A stretch of 64,000 nt of DNA from CAYPHA01 sp964410215 (GCA_964410215.1 CAYPHA010000009.1:1-64000), one strand, 5' to 3'. Positions 43,942 through 54,001 are shown, counted from the first letter of the stretch. The notes: a model not told the origin generated them from the letters alone. Made by a program: numbers and translations.

Positions 43942-44520
43942 CGTGATCGATACTAATATAATGCTCCAGGGAAATGTGCTTATTTAACAATCATATGGCG
44001 ATTATTTTATAGTTAAATAGCCTGAGTCAGAATTTTTTACATTGCCAAAGAGAGGCTGGATGTATCATACATTATTGGATCTGAAGAACCCTACTGGCAG
44101 GATCCACCGATTGTTATGAAGGTAGAAAACAGTATCGATGATCTTTCATCATCTGAATTGCGGTTACTGGACACACTTGCTTCTTTGGTCAAACAACCGG
44201 ACGCTTACATACATGAACTCGATAGTCTCAAAAACAATAGTCCTTCTCTACGTTATTGCGGAGAATAATTCGTTTTAAGCTCGTAGAATGAGCGTTTCGG
44301 TTGTTTGAGTTCTATTGATCGTTGACGATCAAAAATATTTTTTTCTTCCCGGAACATTATGTCGACTTTCAATTCCTGGTTGATTAAATTCTCAATATAT
44401 TTAACTATCACAGAGCCCTCTGAATGATTCGTTTTGTGCAACGGAACGGAAGGGAATCAAAAACAATACTTTTTCTGTCTCAGACTTTAACATGAATATC
44501 CGGATGAACGAGGAGATTGT
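43942..44520. other. Intergenic region with a gene fragment
   Basis: The 579-base stretch between the sulfatase and the FadL-like gene contains the 80-codon coding fragment at 44026-44268. The remainder is AT-rich. A short minus-strand reading frame (44253-44441, TTG start, no ribosome site) is not convincing. Confidence 0.5.
44026..44268 (+). pseudogene. Fragment resembling a HEAT-repeat C-terminus of a sulfatase
   Basis: An open frame without a start encodes about 80 residues, including EEPYWQDPPIVMKVE and LRLLDTLASLVKQPDAYIHELDS, and stops at SLRYCGE. The last part resembles the HEAT-type repeat (SPAVRYWGA-like) found at the end of some sulfatases. It lies 84 bases after the intact sulfatase gene, so a decayed second sulfatase is a reasonable guess. 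Confidence 0.4.
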
Positions 44521-45735
44521 GTGAACAGCGTACGTTTTGTTTTTTTCTTCACCTTACTGTTTTTATTTAAGATATACGGTCAGTCGGAACGCATGGATGT
44601 CGATATCGAAGTGACCAATTTCCCTCATGGCCGGGTTTTAGAGCAATTAAGTAGTTTTGGATTCGTACAAAGCTGTAACTATTCCGTTGAAAATATAGCC
44701 AGTTCAAATCCGGCCAGTCCGGGTAATTTTAGTACGATTACGGCCGGTATCTCTTATCAGTATGTATCCAATATTGAACCGGGCTGGTTTTCGGATATCG
44801 ATTACAACAGGGCGTTTTCTTCTCTTCCTCAATCATTCGGTGCAGTCATCCCGGTTGATAAATTCCTGATAGGACTTGGTGCCAGCCAGCGGTACAATTC
44901 CCAAATTGATTTTGGTGACCTGGAAATCACAACGATAAACGCGCCGGACGGAACAAGTGAGACGTATGCTGCTGAGGATAATACGCTCATCTCTTCGCTT
45001 GCAGCAACCGTTTCCTATTCCCTGCATTCTGTATTTAAGGATGATGATGCCTTGGGTCTTGGCTTCCAACTTAACCGGGATCGACTGGATTATCGCTCTA
45101 AACGATGGCATGCTGATCTTAAAACGAAAGGTTATTCAAACAGTTATTCCATCGGCATTCATTACAAACAGAAAAGAACGTTAAATCCCGGATTATTGGA
45201 ACTGGGCCTCTTTTTTGAAAAGGGGACGTCATTTAAAGAAAAGAAAACATACGAAACACAGGGTCTGCTGGATCCCATCGACATCGATCCCGGTGACGCA
45301 TCCCATTTTCAATTTGTCGGACCGGCTGTGACCGAATGGACGATCGTGGCAAAAACACCCGACAAAATAAATGCTGGTATTTTATTCTCATCCGTTAACC
45401 GCTTATACGTTTCACTGAATGCTGCTTTATTATTTCGAAATCAAATAAATACGCAATGGAAAAACACCATCGAATATTCAGGGGGCCTGATTTATTACCT
45501 TTCAGAAGCGTGGATTCTTTCTGTTGGGAATTATTACGCCCATCCAAGGTCAGACCTGACAGATGCATATTTTAAGGACATGAACCGAAATATGGAGGTA
45601 AATTATATCACCGGGGGTATCCGGTTTCAATCCAGACATTATGCCATCAATGCTTCGGTTGCAGACAGCCATCTTTTTTCCGGTAAATGGAGAAGACATA
45701 CCATTGCACGATTCGGTGTTTCCGTTACCTTATAG
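44521..45735 (+). CDS. FadL/OMPP1-like outer-membrane protein
   Basis: The 404-residue protein has a signal peptide (about 1-21, IYGQS), then barrel strands separated by polar loops and a C-terminal RFGVSVTL. The PGNFSTITAGISYQYVSNIEPGW and AKTPDKINAGILF segments are like those of long-chain fatty-acid or hydrocarbon porins (OMPP1/FadL). The start is GTG with GAGGAG just upstream. The next gene begins 70 bases on. Confidence 0.7.
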   Translation: MNSVRFVFFFTLLFLFKIYGQSERMDVDIEVTNFPHGRVLEQLSSFGFVQSCNYSVENIASSNPASPGNFSTITAGISYQYVSNIEPGWFSDIDYNRAFSSLPQSFGAVIPVDKFLIGLGASQRYNSQIDFGDLEITTINAPDGTSETYAAEDNTLISSLAATVSYSLHSVFKDDDALGLGFQLNRDRLDYRSKRWHADLKTKGYSNSYSIGIHYKQKRTLNPGLLELGLFFEKGTSFKEKKTYETQGLLDPIDIDPGDASHFQFVGPAVTEWTIVAKTPDKINAGILFSSVNRLYVSLNAALLFRNQINTQWKNTIEYSGGLIYYLSEAWILSVGNYYAHPRSDLTDAYFKDMNRNMEVNYITGGIRFQSRHYAINASVADSHLFSGKWRRHTIARFGVSVTL

Positions 45736-45805
45736 ATCACAGAACGTCTGGGCAATAAATTCTTCTGACCGCCATGTACAACGAAATATTTCAGGGAATG
45801 CAATC

Positions 45806-46591
45806 ATGCTTTTAAAAATCAATATGCGTTTCATTATCGTTATTTTGTCTTTATCCATTTTTTCCTGCGAGAGGGAAATCAAACACACGCCTGTTCCTTT
45901 TTCCTGCCGGCAGTCTATTCTGGTCCTGACGGACTCATTGCGGGCCACAAACGGTTCGCTGTATTGTTTCGAAAGGGATGGCGGTGCATCAGCGTGGCAA
46001 TTGAAGTACAGTGATATACCGGTGGTGCTGGGAAGAAGCGGCCTGGGCTGGGGCCGTGGGCTACATGACTCGTCTGACACCTATGGTTATCCACTTAAGG
46101 CAGAAGGGGACGGCCGAAGTCCTGCCGGCGTGTTTCTGCTTTCGGCCGTTTTCGGCTATGCACCGGCGGATCAAATGGATACGCTGAAAATGCCCTATAT
46201 ACACATTACCGAAGCGGTCGAATGTGTGGATGATGCGCATTCAGTCTATTATAATCAGGTTGTATCAAGGGATGACATCAACGAAACGACACAGGTAGAC
46301 TGGCAATCCTCTGAAAAAATGCGTTCGGCGGGCATTTATTATGAACGGGGCGTGGTTGTCGAACACAATACCGATCCGGTTAAACCATCGGCCGGATCCT
46401 GTATTTTTCTGCATAACTGGGCGGATCCGAACGAGACCATGGCCGGTTGCACGGGCATGGCGCCTGCGCATATGAAAACAATCGTTTCCTGGTTGGACGC
46501 ATCAAAACAACCTGTTTTAGTACAGCTTACAAAGCTAACCTATCGGGAACTTCAGGAACAATGGCAACTGCCGCTTCTGATGCAGGAATGA
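45806..46591 (+). CDS. L,D-transpeptidase (YkuD/YafK-like) lipoprotein
   Basis: From the ATG at 45806 (AGGGAA eight bases upstream) the product is 261 residues. The lipobox is LSIFSC (Cys21). The catalytic region has His near 202 (CIFLHNWADPNE) and Cys near 215 (MAGCTGMA), the H...GC pattern of L,D-transpeptidase-type folds. GDGRSPAGVFLLSAVFGY is the GxxPxGxF signature. It may act on peptidoglycan cross-links. The canonical SHGC is replaced by AGCT, so activity is probable but not certain. Confidence 0.8.
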   Translation: MLLKINMRFIIVILSLSIFSCEREIKHTPVPFSCRQSILVLTDSLRATNGSLYCFERDGGASAWQLKYSDIPVVLGRSGLGWGRGLHDSSDTYGYPLKAEGDGRSPAGVFLLSAVFGYAPADQMDTLKMPYIHITEAVECVDDAHSVYYNQVVSRDDINETTQVDWQSSEKMRSAGIYYERGVVVEHNTDPVKPSAGSCIFLHNWADPNETMAGCTGMAPAHMKTIVSWLDASKQPVLVQLTKLTYRELQEQWQLPLLMQE

Positions 46592-46727
46592 AAATACATG
46601 ATTAAAATAAATCATAACGGTAACGCCGGCTTCAAGGCAAGACAATATTTTTAGAGATTTAATAATTCTTATTACCGTCAATATCAATGGGAAGGGATTG
46701 TCGTGCGCTTCAGGATGTGTTTTTGGA

Positions 46728-46761
46728 TAAAAAAAACCCCGGCTGAATAGATGCCGGGGTT
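46728..46761 (-). terminator. Rho-independent terminator of the cold-shock gene
   Basis: On the minus strand AACCCCGGC (46761-46753) pairs with GCCGGGGTT (46743-46735) and is followed by a run of T down to 46728. It lies 21 bases after the cspA-family stop codon. Confidence 0.85.
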
Positions 46762-46782
46762 GTGCAAAAATGAGTCTAGCAG

Positions 46783-46983
46783 TTATATTCTTGATACATT
46801 GTTTGCTTGCAATCCTTTGGGACTTTGTCCAACTTCAAACTGCACTTTATCACCTTCGTCTAGTGATTTGTAACCACCACCTTCAATAGAATTGTGATGT
46901 ACAAATACATCTTCGCCTTCTTCCCTGCTAATAAAACCATAGCCCTTTGAGGCATTGAACCACTTTACTGTTCCATTTTCCAT
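46783..46983 (-). CDS. Cold-shock protein (CspA family)
   Basis: The 66-residue protein is a single OB-fold RNA-binding cold-shock domain, MENGTVKWFNASKGYGFI onward, with RNP1 KGYGFI (13-18) and RNP2 DVFVHH (25-30). It acts as an RNA chaperone in the cytoplasm. AAGGAT lies eight bases upstream of the ATG. It is monocistronic, with a strong terminator downstream and a long upstream leader containing a hairpin followed by a T-run. Confidence 0.97.
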   Translation of the reverse strand: MENGTVKWFNASKGYGFISREEGEDVFVHHNSIEGGGYKSLDEGDKVQFEVGQSPKGLQANNVSRI

Positions 46984-47040
46984 TAGATGAATCCTTATAA
47001 AAATATGTGATCTGCGTACTTCTTTTTTTCAGCTTAAACC

Positions 47041-47083
47041 AAAAAAAAATCGTGAGGAACAATCTTACAGAATTCTTCACGAT
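47041..47083 (-). terminator. Terminator-like hairpin ahead of the cold-shock gene (possible attenuator)
   Basis: On the minus strand ATCGTGAAGAA (47083-47073) pairs with TTCCTCACGAT (47059-47049) with one mismatch and is followed by nine T. It lies between the promoter at 47173-47201 and the cold-shock ATG at 46983. It could end a short leader RNA of about 125 bases, or simply be the end of the upstream broken gene. Confidence 0.6.
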
Positions 47084-47172
47084 CTATTTCGATGTTAATA
47101 TTGTATCTTCTGGTTTTTAACAACAAAAACAAACAAAGCGAGAAAAACAGTGTACATTTAATTAATTGGTCA

Positions 47173-47201
47173 ATATACAGTATTGAAAATTAAAATGCAA
47201 C
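47173..47201 (-). promoter_or_regulatory. Vegetative promoter driving the cold-shock leader
   Basis: On the minus strand TTGCAT (47201-47196), a 17-base spacer ending in TG and TATATT (47178-47173) form an extended -10 promoter. The leader from it to the cold-shock ATG would be about 180 bases, comparable to long cspA leaders in enterobacteria. Confidence 0.55.
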
Positions 47202-47357
47202 ATAATAATCTGGAGTCATTAAAAAGATATAATCCTGCAATTATTTACCTGATGCATAGTAAATGCGTATCTTTTTCATTATAAAATGCATTCCACTTGA
47301 ATCATGGAAATCACTTCATCTGGCTTACATCATCGCCTGAAATAGCCCCTGTTATTC

Positions 47358-47381
47358 TGTTAATCCTGTGATCCTGTCTGA
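47358..47381 (-). repeat. Dispersed 24-base repeat, copy 2
   Basis: On the minus strand the bases starting TCAGACAGGATCACAGGATT match copy 1 (8649-8672) at 22 of 24 positions. It begins 16 bases after the stop of the broken T9SS gene, the same offset and orientation as copy 1. Confidence 0.6.
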
Positions 47382-47397
47382 AAACAAGTAGATCACG

Positions 47398-48906
47398 TCA
47401 TTTGATGAATACGAATTTGTGCCGTTTTATGGTGTTGCCCGCTTTTAACTGGTATATATAAATCCCGCTTGCCAGGCCGGCATCACGGGCATTGAATTGC
47501 ACCTTATATCGCCGTGCCACCTGTCTTTCGTTAACAATCGTGGCCACTTTCTGCCCCAGCGTATTGAATACATCCAATCGTACTTTACTATCCTGAGGTA
47601 ACCCGTATTCGATGACCGTTTCCGGATTGAACGGATTGGGATAATTCTGATTCAGATAGTAGACATAAGGCACCAGCTCATCACCGATCGGTTCTGCCGT
47701 CAGTACAAGCGGTACGCCCATCGTTCCCAGGATACCATCCGGTGTGATTGGGTACTTTTGCTCAATCGACCGGATTTTTTCTGTCGCCGGTTCATACAAC
47801 ATGAACGTCACGGAATCACCTTCGGCTGATTTAAGCATGTAGCCTTCGCCGGGCATCAGGTACTTCAGGCTCCCTTCCCATGAGTCCACATCTCCCAGAT
47901 ACGCGGCGAATGCGGTCTGGCTTTTTATGCGGTCACCGTCGCCGGCACTGTATGCATCCAGCGCACCGTTGATGTCCAGAATCTGCTGACTGGCATAACC
48001 GATCCAGTTCCAGCCCGGAAAGATGTCCAGTTCATGACGGGCAAGATCGACCGCTTTACCCGTAAACCGGAGGGTCCAACCTTCATTCGAATATATCTTG
48101 TAAGTCTTTCCGGCTTCCAGATGCGTCAAGGAGCCAACCCAGTTGAGCTCGTCATGAAACATACTGTAGTGCTGCTCACCTTTGATGAGATCGCCATTGG
48201 ACGGCCATACATCCCGGAGTGCAAGGTCGACCGGGAGTGTGCCGATGTTCACATTGATAGAGAACCACGTCCAACCGGATTCGAGACGGATGGATTGTAC
48301 ATATGCATCCGGTTCGATGATGAGCGGGCTGGCCACGGTACCCAGGGAGCTGTTGCTGGAAAATAAATGATCGTTTTCAAGGAGCACATATTCTTTTCCT
48401 TCTGAGGCATCCCACAGATGGAATTCCAGGTTTTCGCCGGTCGCTTCATGGTGGTAGACGGTTATGAAGGTCACATATTTCCGGACCGCTTCCAGAAATT
48501 CGACATTGGCCACACCACGCAGCTCGTTATCGATGTATACACTGACGATGTCGTATGGATCCTCGGAAAAACCGTCTTCAAAGGCGGGCTGGACGGTCAT
48601 TTCCATGCTGTAGGCGAAGGCAGAGGGGTCAAGATTCCAGGCAGGTGGTTCATTAAGTACGTTGAGCTTAACCAGAAGGTATTCATCACCCTCTGTGGTG
48701 GCTGCAATGACCGTATCTTTATAGATACCGACATTCAGCCGGCTGTTGATCCCGATCTCGATAGACTGTTCTCCACCGGATTGATGACGACGCCCAGTCC
48801 GATAGCCAGATCGCCTTCAAAAAATGTGGATACTTCAAGGGTATGGGTAGAGTCCTGCTGAACAGTATGGGTCTCACCGATGCTCGTTCCGGCACTGAAC
48901 GAAATA
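47398..48906 (-). pseudogene. C-terminal part of a broken T9SS-secreted protein
   Basis: The open frame runs from about 48906 to the stop at 47398 (first ATG at 48606, no ribosome site) and continues the protein of the middle piece after a one-base frame change. It reads NISFSAGTSIGETHTV at its start, then a beta-rich region with two repeated GWNWIGY/GWTWFSINV-like segments. It ends in a type IX sorting domain with YLNQNYPNPFNPETVIEY, FNTLGQKVATI and LASGIYIYQLKAG. This is the cell-surface targeting signal of the intact ancestor. Confidence 0.75.
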
Positions 48907-50890
48907 TTTTTTTCTTAACAGTATTCTCTTTATTTAGCCGGTTCTGTTCTATGATCTGTTGCCAGATGCTGAGGGAGGCATCATACTCCAGTTCCAGATC
49001 CTGGTCTCCGGAAGATTGAGCAGCTGCTTTCAATTCCTTCAATTGTGGCATCAGCGTATGCAGGATATGGGATTCGGTATAGGCGAATGTGGAACGGATT
49101 TTCTCCGGCTGCCAGGCCAGGGCCATGCTTTCGTCGACCTGTCCCGAATTCCAGTTATAGGTTATCACGTCGGTAATGGCATACAGGTTAATATATGATG
49201 CGCCGATGTAGACATCGCCTTCTTCACCGACAACGGCACCGATTTTAGCGTCCAGGAACAGACCGCCCCCACCGGCGGATTCGTAGGTATGGGTATGTGA
49301 CACCGTATAGGTCGAATCCTGGGCCATGAAGGAGTAACTCTGATCGCCGGGCGGGTCATGCAGGATAATCTGTGGAATTTCCGGTGTCGTCGCCATGAAG
49401 GTCTGCGAGCGGGGGCTTTGCCCGGTAACGAGGGCCCACTGTTCGTAGCTGACGTCTTCTTCTCCCACGTGGGCGACAATCTGAATAAGACGCTGGTACG
49501 GATGTTCTCCTCCGGAAAGGATATTAGGATTACCGGGGATACAGGTATAAACGACCAAGCTGTCGGTAAGCAGTAATTCAACCGGTTTGGATGCTCTGCC
49601 GGCGATATCATCATAAATCGTAATGCTCCCTTCATTGACGCTGCAACTGTCATCTTCCCAGTAATCCATCACTTCGATAAGAAGATGATAGGGGACATGC
49701 TGTTCCATAATCGGTACCTGATAAGCCCCTGTGCCTATTTCCGGAAAACCGGTGACCCGGATGGCGGGCGGTTGCCGGTAGGTGAAATACTTAACCTGGT
49801 CTCCCCAGGTCAGATCGACGGTATCCACCGAAAAATATTCCATAATCCTGGGATTGAACGGTTGCATATTGGTCATTTCGATGGCGTAGGGTTGGGCGGG
49901 CAACATGAGGGTGAGGGTGCCGCTGTCATCGGTATCGATCGTTTGCTGGTAGCAACCGGCATTGTTACCGAGGGAAGTGATCTGAAAGGTGGCAGAGCCG
50001 ATATGGGTGTCACAGGGGCCGCGGAGGCGGGTGGTCAGTTCACATTCCTGTGTATCCGTGAACGTGAGATCAAGAATATTCGTTTCAACGATAAGCGTGG
50101 TGTCGGATGGGGAAAACGTATGGGAAACCTCGCCTTCCTCCAATACGGGTTTTATGCGATAGGTACCTGCCCGTTCAATGGTCAGACGGAATTCACCTTT
50201 CGCATTGGTTTTTACTTCTTCCGGAATATCGTTTACCAGAAATGTGACGTTTTCGACTGCGCATCCGGTGCCGGCAAATTGAATGGTACCCGCGAGGGTA
50301 TAGGACGTCGTGTCGATAAAATCAACCGATTTGTTGACCGGCGTATTCAGGTTCAGGTTTATCCACTGAGACGGTGGCGAAAAACCATGGTCTGTTTTCA
50401 ATGGTGTGATTTCAAAGTCTCTCGATTCGCCATCCTTTGTAATATTTACTTCTCCACCTGAACTCTGCCAGGTAACGGCAATATGATGCCATTCTCCGTC
50501 ATTGGCGGACACGCCGGTTCTTCCTGTTTCTTCACCATCGATTGCAACTCTGAAATCGTTGTAATCAATATGGATAAAGCTGTTGAATTGTCCGGGCAAG
50601 GCATAGGATATGGGGGTCCCCTCATTTCCCGTGTCGGATGATTTCATCCAGAAGGAAAAGGTAAGTGCGGATGTCGGAAAATTCTCCGCGGGTTCAATTT
50701 TAACATGATCGTAGCTGTTTTCCAGTGAAAGGCAGGTTTTAATATCTGATTCGGAAGGGTCGACACGGATTTCGACTTCATTTACAGCAGCTCCGAAAGG
50801 GGTGGTTATGGTCCCGTCCAGTTCCCCATCCGGCCAGAACCAGCCCGCATCATTCGTTGCGGCCGATTCGCCGGCGATGGTGTAATGCGT
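48719..50890 (-). pseudogene. Middle part of a broken T9SS-secreted protein (LamG-like domain)
   Basis: The frame is open from about 50890 to 48719; the true reading leaves it at the A7 tract 48907-48913. It encodes a concanavalin/LamG-like domain (FSFWMKSSDTGNEG, DGEWHHIAVTWQ, about the first 170 residues) and carboxypeptidase-regulatory-like repeats (AGTIQFAGTGCAVENVTF, GEFRLTIERAGTYRI). Beyond the A7 tract the peptide becomes unlike any protein. One extra A would restore the downstream frame. Confidence 0.75.
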
Positions 50891-51338
50891 GCTTTATGTC
50901 TACTTTGGAGCCAAAATGGCGCATTTCTAACGGTTCCGGTTCCATCAGTTTCTGTTCGAGGATCCATTCATTGTGAATACGACGATATATGAATGCAGCC
51001 CCTTTTCCATTTTCGTGCTGCCGGGAACCGATTATCAGCCTGTCACCGGACAGAGCGACATCGGAAGGGAAGGCATTCCAGGCGAACGAATCCGGATCAA
51101 CGATCTGTGCCGTTTCCAACCAGTCCCCCCGGATCAGATCAAAGATATAGCAGGCACCCGGATCACGTCCGTAAGCCCCCGCTGCAAAGGTGGAGCCATT
51201 CAGGTCAATATTGTTGCCAAAATAATGTCCCTCGCCTTTATAACTGGCGGTCATTTTGTATGAATTATCATAGACCTGACCCGCGACATACGAAAGGGAA
51301 ACAAAAAACAGAATGGAAATCCGGAGAGTTACTGACAG
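50850..51338 (-). pseudogene. N-terminal part of a broken T9SS-secreted protein (FG-GAP repeats)
   Basis: A good signal peptide (LRISILFFVSLSYVAGQ) is encoded from about 51338, but no ATG, GTG or TTG precedes it before an in-frame stop at 51357-51359; the first ATG (51254) falls after it. FG-GAP/integrin-like repeats follow (GSTFAAGAYGRD, GDRLIIGSRQHENGKGAAFIY). Near 50892 the frame shifts and the sequence HYTIAGESAATNDAGWFW continues in the middle piece. Lost start and frameshift together indicate an inactive gene. Confidence 0.7.
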
Positions 51339-51448
51339 GTGAAAATGTCGGCCACTTTATTTGTGAATTTAATATCAAAACGAAAATGAGATATCCCCAA
51401 AAGTCACAATATGTATTAAAAATTCATATTTCAGAGTAAATTATAATG

Positions 51449-51667
51449 TTACTCGGTATGGGAATCAGGTGCCTGTCTTTCTTTCCCGGTCTCATTCCTG
51501 TGTTTGAAGATGATATTCACTCCGATAATAATCAGGATAACTGGCCAGTAGTCGCTAAGCAGATTGCCGAAATCAATCAGGTAGAAATTGTCCATCAGGA
51601 AGAGGACGCCTAAAAGGATTAAGACAATACCGAATGTCATGGAACCGGAACCTTCTTTAGTGTGCAT
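51449..51667 (-). CDS. Small membrane protein, LiaI/LiaF N-terminal-like
   Basis: From the ATG at 51667 (GGAGGG five bases upstream; an earlier ATG at 51685 has no such site) the product is 72 residues. It has two hydrophobic segments, MTFGIVLILLGVLFLMDNF and YWPVILIIIGVNIIF, separated by a short polar turn, and a charged tail. This is the LiaI/LiaF-like transmembrane module that precedes larger envelope-stress proteins. A sensing or membrane-stability role is guessed. Confidence 0.75.
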   Translation of the reverse strand: MHTKEGSGSMTFGIVLILLGVLFLMDNFYLIDFGNLLSDYWPVILIIIGVNIIFKHRNETGKERQAPDSHTE

Positions 51668-51734
51668 ACGTCCCTCCGTTTTCATGTTACTGCATTCAAT
51701 TTGCGAAAAAAAGGCCCGTTTGTTTTCTGCCGGA

Positions 51735-53990
51735 TTAAAAACGGAACAGATAGGAAAACTTCACGAAAAATCCCCGTTGCTGCCGGCGAAAATTCTGGAA
51801 CAGCCAACCCTTGGCATAAGGCTTCTCATATTTCTGATAGTCATTCATCCCCAGGAAGAAAACCGTGCCGGGAGAAGGCTGCCAGCTGACCAGGAAGTTG
51901 AAATCGGCATTATCGTTCATATCGAAAAGGGAACGCAGCAGGGCCGGATCTTCCCGGTTGTCAATCAGCTCATAAATAAGACGCAGGGAGAGCGAACGTG
52001 ATATCTGCCAGGTAGATTTCAGGCGGTATATGTTTTGATTGAGTGTGTAATCAAAATCATACCGCTCGGTGGTAAACCGGTATGCCGTCGCAGACATTGT
52101 GGTCGTAAAGGCTTTTCCCGGTTTAATGGTCAGATCGGAGCTGAGATACTGTGTTGTTCCCAGTTCAGGGTTTAACCCGGCATATAGCGCGGAATAGAAT
52201 ATTTCATCCCCGGTATACCAGTAAATATTACCATACAGCCATGGAATATAGGAATTTATCAGATAGATGGAATAGCTGTTTTTATAGAAGGTCGTGCCAA
52301 CGTATTCTTCAAGCTGGTAATAATAGTTCAGATACAGGTCGTTTTTGCTGCGGAAGTTAAAATTAAGACTTGGATTAATTTCCTCTTCAACAAGGTCCTG
52401 GCGATGGTCATATATGCGGTAATAGTCGACCCGCGGCTGAAAATGCTGCAATAGATGATCGGTACGCTGCAGATCGTACCAGATACGCGTTCCGCCTTCA
52501 CGGATATCGGTTCGCTGAATAAATCCATTGGCTGCGACAAAGTTCGTGTCGATATCCTGGTAATACGCCTGGATCTTCAGTTTTCGCGTTCCATGATAAA
52601 AGTTAACGACGAGGGCCGGATCTTCCTTTTTCTCCTTTTCAACTGTCCGTGTCTGTGAATAGAGTGTCTGCATGGAAATATGGTAATTATTCAGAAAGGC
52701 AAAACTGCCGTCCAGGCCAAACACGCGGTTATAGCTGTCTCCGAACTCACGGTCCGTGGCGATGAGACCGATAAACGAATTATCGAGGATATCCCGTTTA
52801 ATCCGGATAATGTTGTTAAATGTTTTTTCATTCCTATAGGTATCGATAATGTCATCGGAATAATACATACCGGTCAGGTAATCCATGCTGCCTTCATACC
52901 GGTCGATTTCGCTGAGCAGTCCGATGCTGTAAGGACCGCTGCGGCCGGAGAACTTGATACCGGCCAGCGGATCAACCATTTTTCGTGTATAAACCACCTC
53001 GATAGGCGTTTGGAAAATCTCTGTTCCTTCAAGGAAGAAAGGTCGTTTTTCGTCGTAATAGAGGGGAAAACGCCGGTTGACGTCGATTTTATTGGCATCG
53101 GCCTCGATCTGGCTGAAATCAGGATTAGCGGTCAGGTCGAGCGTCAGCCCGGAAGAGACGCCCAGCTTGAGGTTGACACCGATTTCGCCTTCAACGGGAC
53201 CTTCATCGAATCGCTCATTATCGCTATTGCGTTGCCCCTGTTGCAGACCGGCAATTTCCGGGAGGATTTCAAAACGGCTGACCGATTGAATATTCGAAAT
53301 ATTCGAAAGCCGGCCGAACTGACCGACAAATTCCGTAGAATTCAATGAAATTTTCGGCCATACGACATCGTGATTCAGGTACTGGGTCCGGCGCAGGAAA
53401 GCCAATCTCCAGGGATTGGGGGATTCCTGGTCAAAACGAAGGCTTTTAAATGGAATCGCCGCCTCGACGATGTACCCTTTCTGAAAGATCCGTCCCTTTG
53501 AGTTAAAGATGAAATCCGGATTGAAATCCTCACCGACGTGATCGGTAAAAATACCATCAGCCTGAATGCCGTATGGGTTAAAGGCGAACTGGTAGGCGTT
53601 TTTGCCGTCGCTGAACGTGTCGAGGTAAAAGATTATAAAATCATCTTCGAAAATATCATCCCGTTTGCAGATGGATGCCCGTATTTTTGAAGGGTCTTCA
53701 TAAAAACAGATCAGGGCAACGTAAAGGTTCTCTTCGTCATATCCCAGTAGTGCCGCGGTGCGCTCATTGGCCGGCAGGCCGTCTACAGGCTGAAAGGTGT
53801 AAAAATCGACAATTTTAGCGGCCCGTTCCCATGCCGGCTCGTCCAGCACGCCGTCCAGTTCAATGTCAGCGCTGAAAACGGGGATGCTGATATCCGCGCT
53901 GTTATTACCTGATACCATTCCTGAAAACATAAACAGGCAACTGTAGAAAATATGTACAGTGATTCGAAATCTGCTGCTGAAAATGCTCAA
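51735..53990 (-). CDS. DUF5916 protein with carbohydrate-binding-like N-terminus
   Basis: The 751-residue protein has a signal peptide (to about residue 28) and a CBM9-like/DOMON domain (about 40-200: DIELDGVLDEPAWERAAKI, YVALICFYEDPSKI, AAIPFKSLRF). A long C-terminal DUF5916 beta-barrel-like region follows (TLDLTANPDFSQIEADANKIDVNRRFPLYYDEKRPFFLEG, then many aromatic strands), ending YLFRF. Such proteins are common in Bacteroidota and relatives and are probably outer-membrane proteins. Function unknown. Confidence 0.85.
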   Translation of the reverse strand: MSIFSSRFRITVHIFYSCLFMFSGMVSGNNSADISIPVFSADIELDGVLDEPAWERAAKIVDFYTFQPVDGLPANERTAALLGYDEENLYVALICFYEDPSKIRASICKRDDIFEDDFIIFYLDTFSDGKNAYQFAFNPYGIQADGIFTDHVGEDFNPDFIFNSKGRIFQKGYIVEAAIPFKSLRFDQESPNPWRLAFLRRTQYLNHDVVWPKISLNSTEFVGQFGRLSNISNIQSVSRFEILPEIAGLQQGQRNSDNERFDEGPVEGEIGVNLKLGVSSGLTLDLTANPDFSQIEADANKIDVNRRFPLYYDEKRPFFLEGTEIFQTPIEVVYTRKMVDPLAGIKFSGRSGPYSIGLLSEIDRYEGSMDYLTGMYYSDDIIDTYRNEKTFNNIIRIKRDILDNSFIGLIATDREFGDSYNRVFGLDGSFAFLNNYHISMQTLYSQTRTVEKEKKEDPALVVNFYHGTRKLKIQAYYQDIDTNFVAANGFIQRTDIREGGTRIWYDLQRTDHLLQHFQPRVDYYRIYDHRQDLVEEEINPSLNFNFRSKNDLYLNYYYQLEEYVGTTFYKNSYSIYLINSYIPWLYGNIYWYTGDEIFYSALYAGLNPELGTTQYLSSDLTIKPGKAFTTTMSATAYRFTTERYDFDYTLNQNIYRLKSTWQISRSLSLRLIYELIDNREDPALLRSLFDMNDNADFNFLVSWQPSPGTVFFLGMNDYQKYEKPYAKGWLFQNFRRQQRGFFVKFSYLFRF

Positions 53991-54001
53991 TTTCCCAACA
54001 T

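Larger units (their letters stand above)
46984..47397. other. Intergenic region: cold-shock leader, promoter and repeat
   Basis: The 414 bases hold no gene. From left to right they carry the cold-shock ribosome site, a terminator-like hairpin (47041-47083), a near-consensus promoter (47173-47201) and a dispersed 24-base repeat (47358-47381). Confidence 0.6.

Noticed and set aside
44253..44441. Short minus-strand frame of 62 codons
   Set aside because: Begins with TTG, has no ribosome binding site and overlaps the stop of the sulfatase-like fragment; no recognisable family.
48907..48913. Programmed -1 frameshift at the A7 tract
   Set aside because: The zero frame (AAG AAA AAA ATA) does not give a canonical slippery heptamer, and a second unrelated frameshift plus a missing start exist in the same gene, so decay or sequencing error is simpler. 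Transcriptional slippage is not excluded.
49685..50461. Plus-strand frame of 258 codons opposite the broken T9SS gene
   Set aside because: Shadow of the LamG-like coding region; no start signal and no domain pattern.
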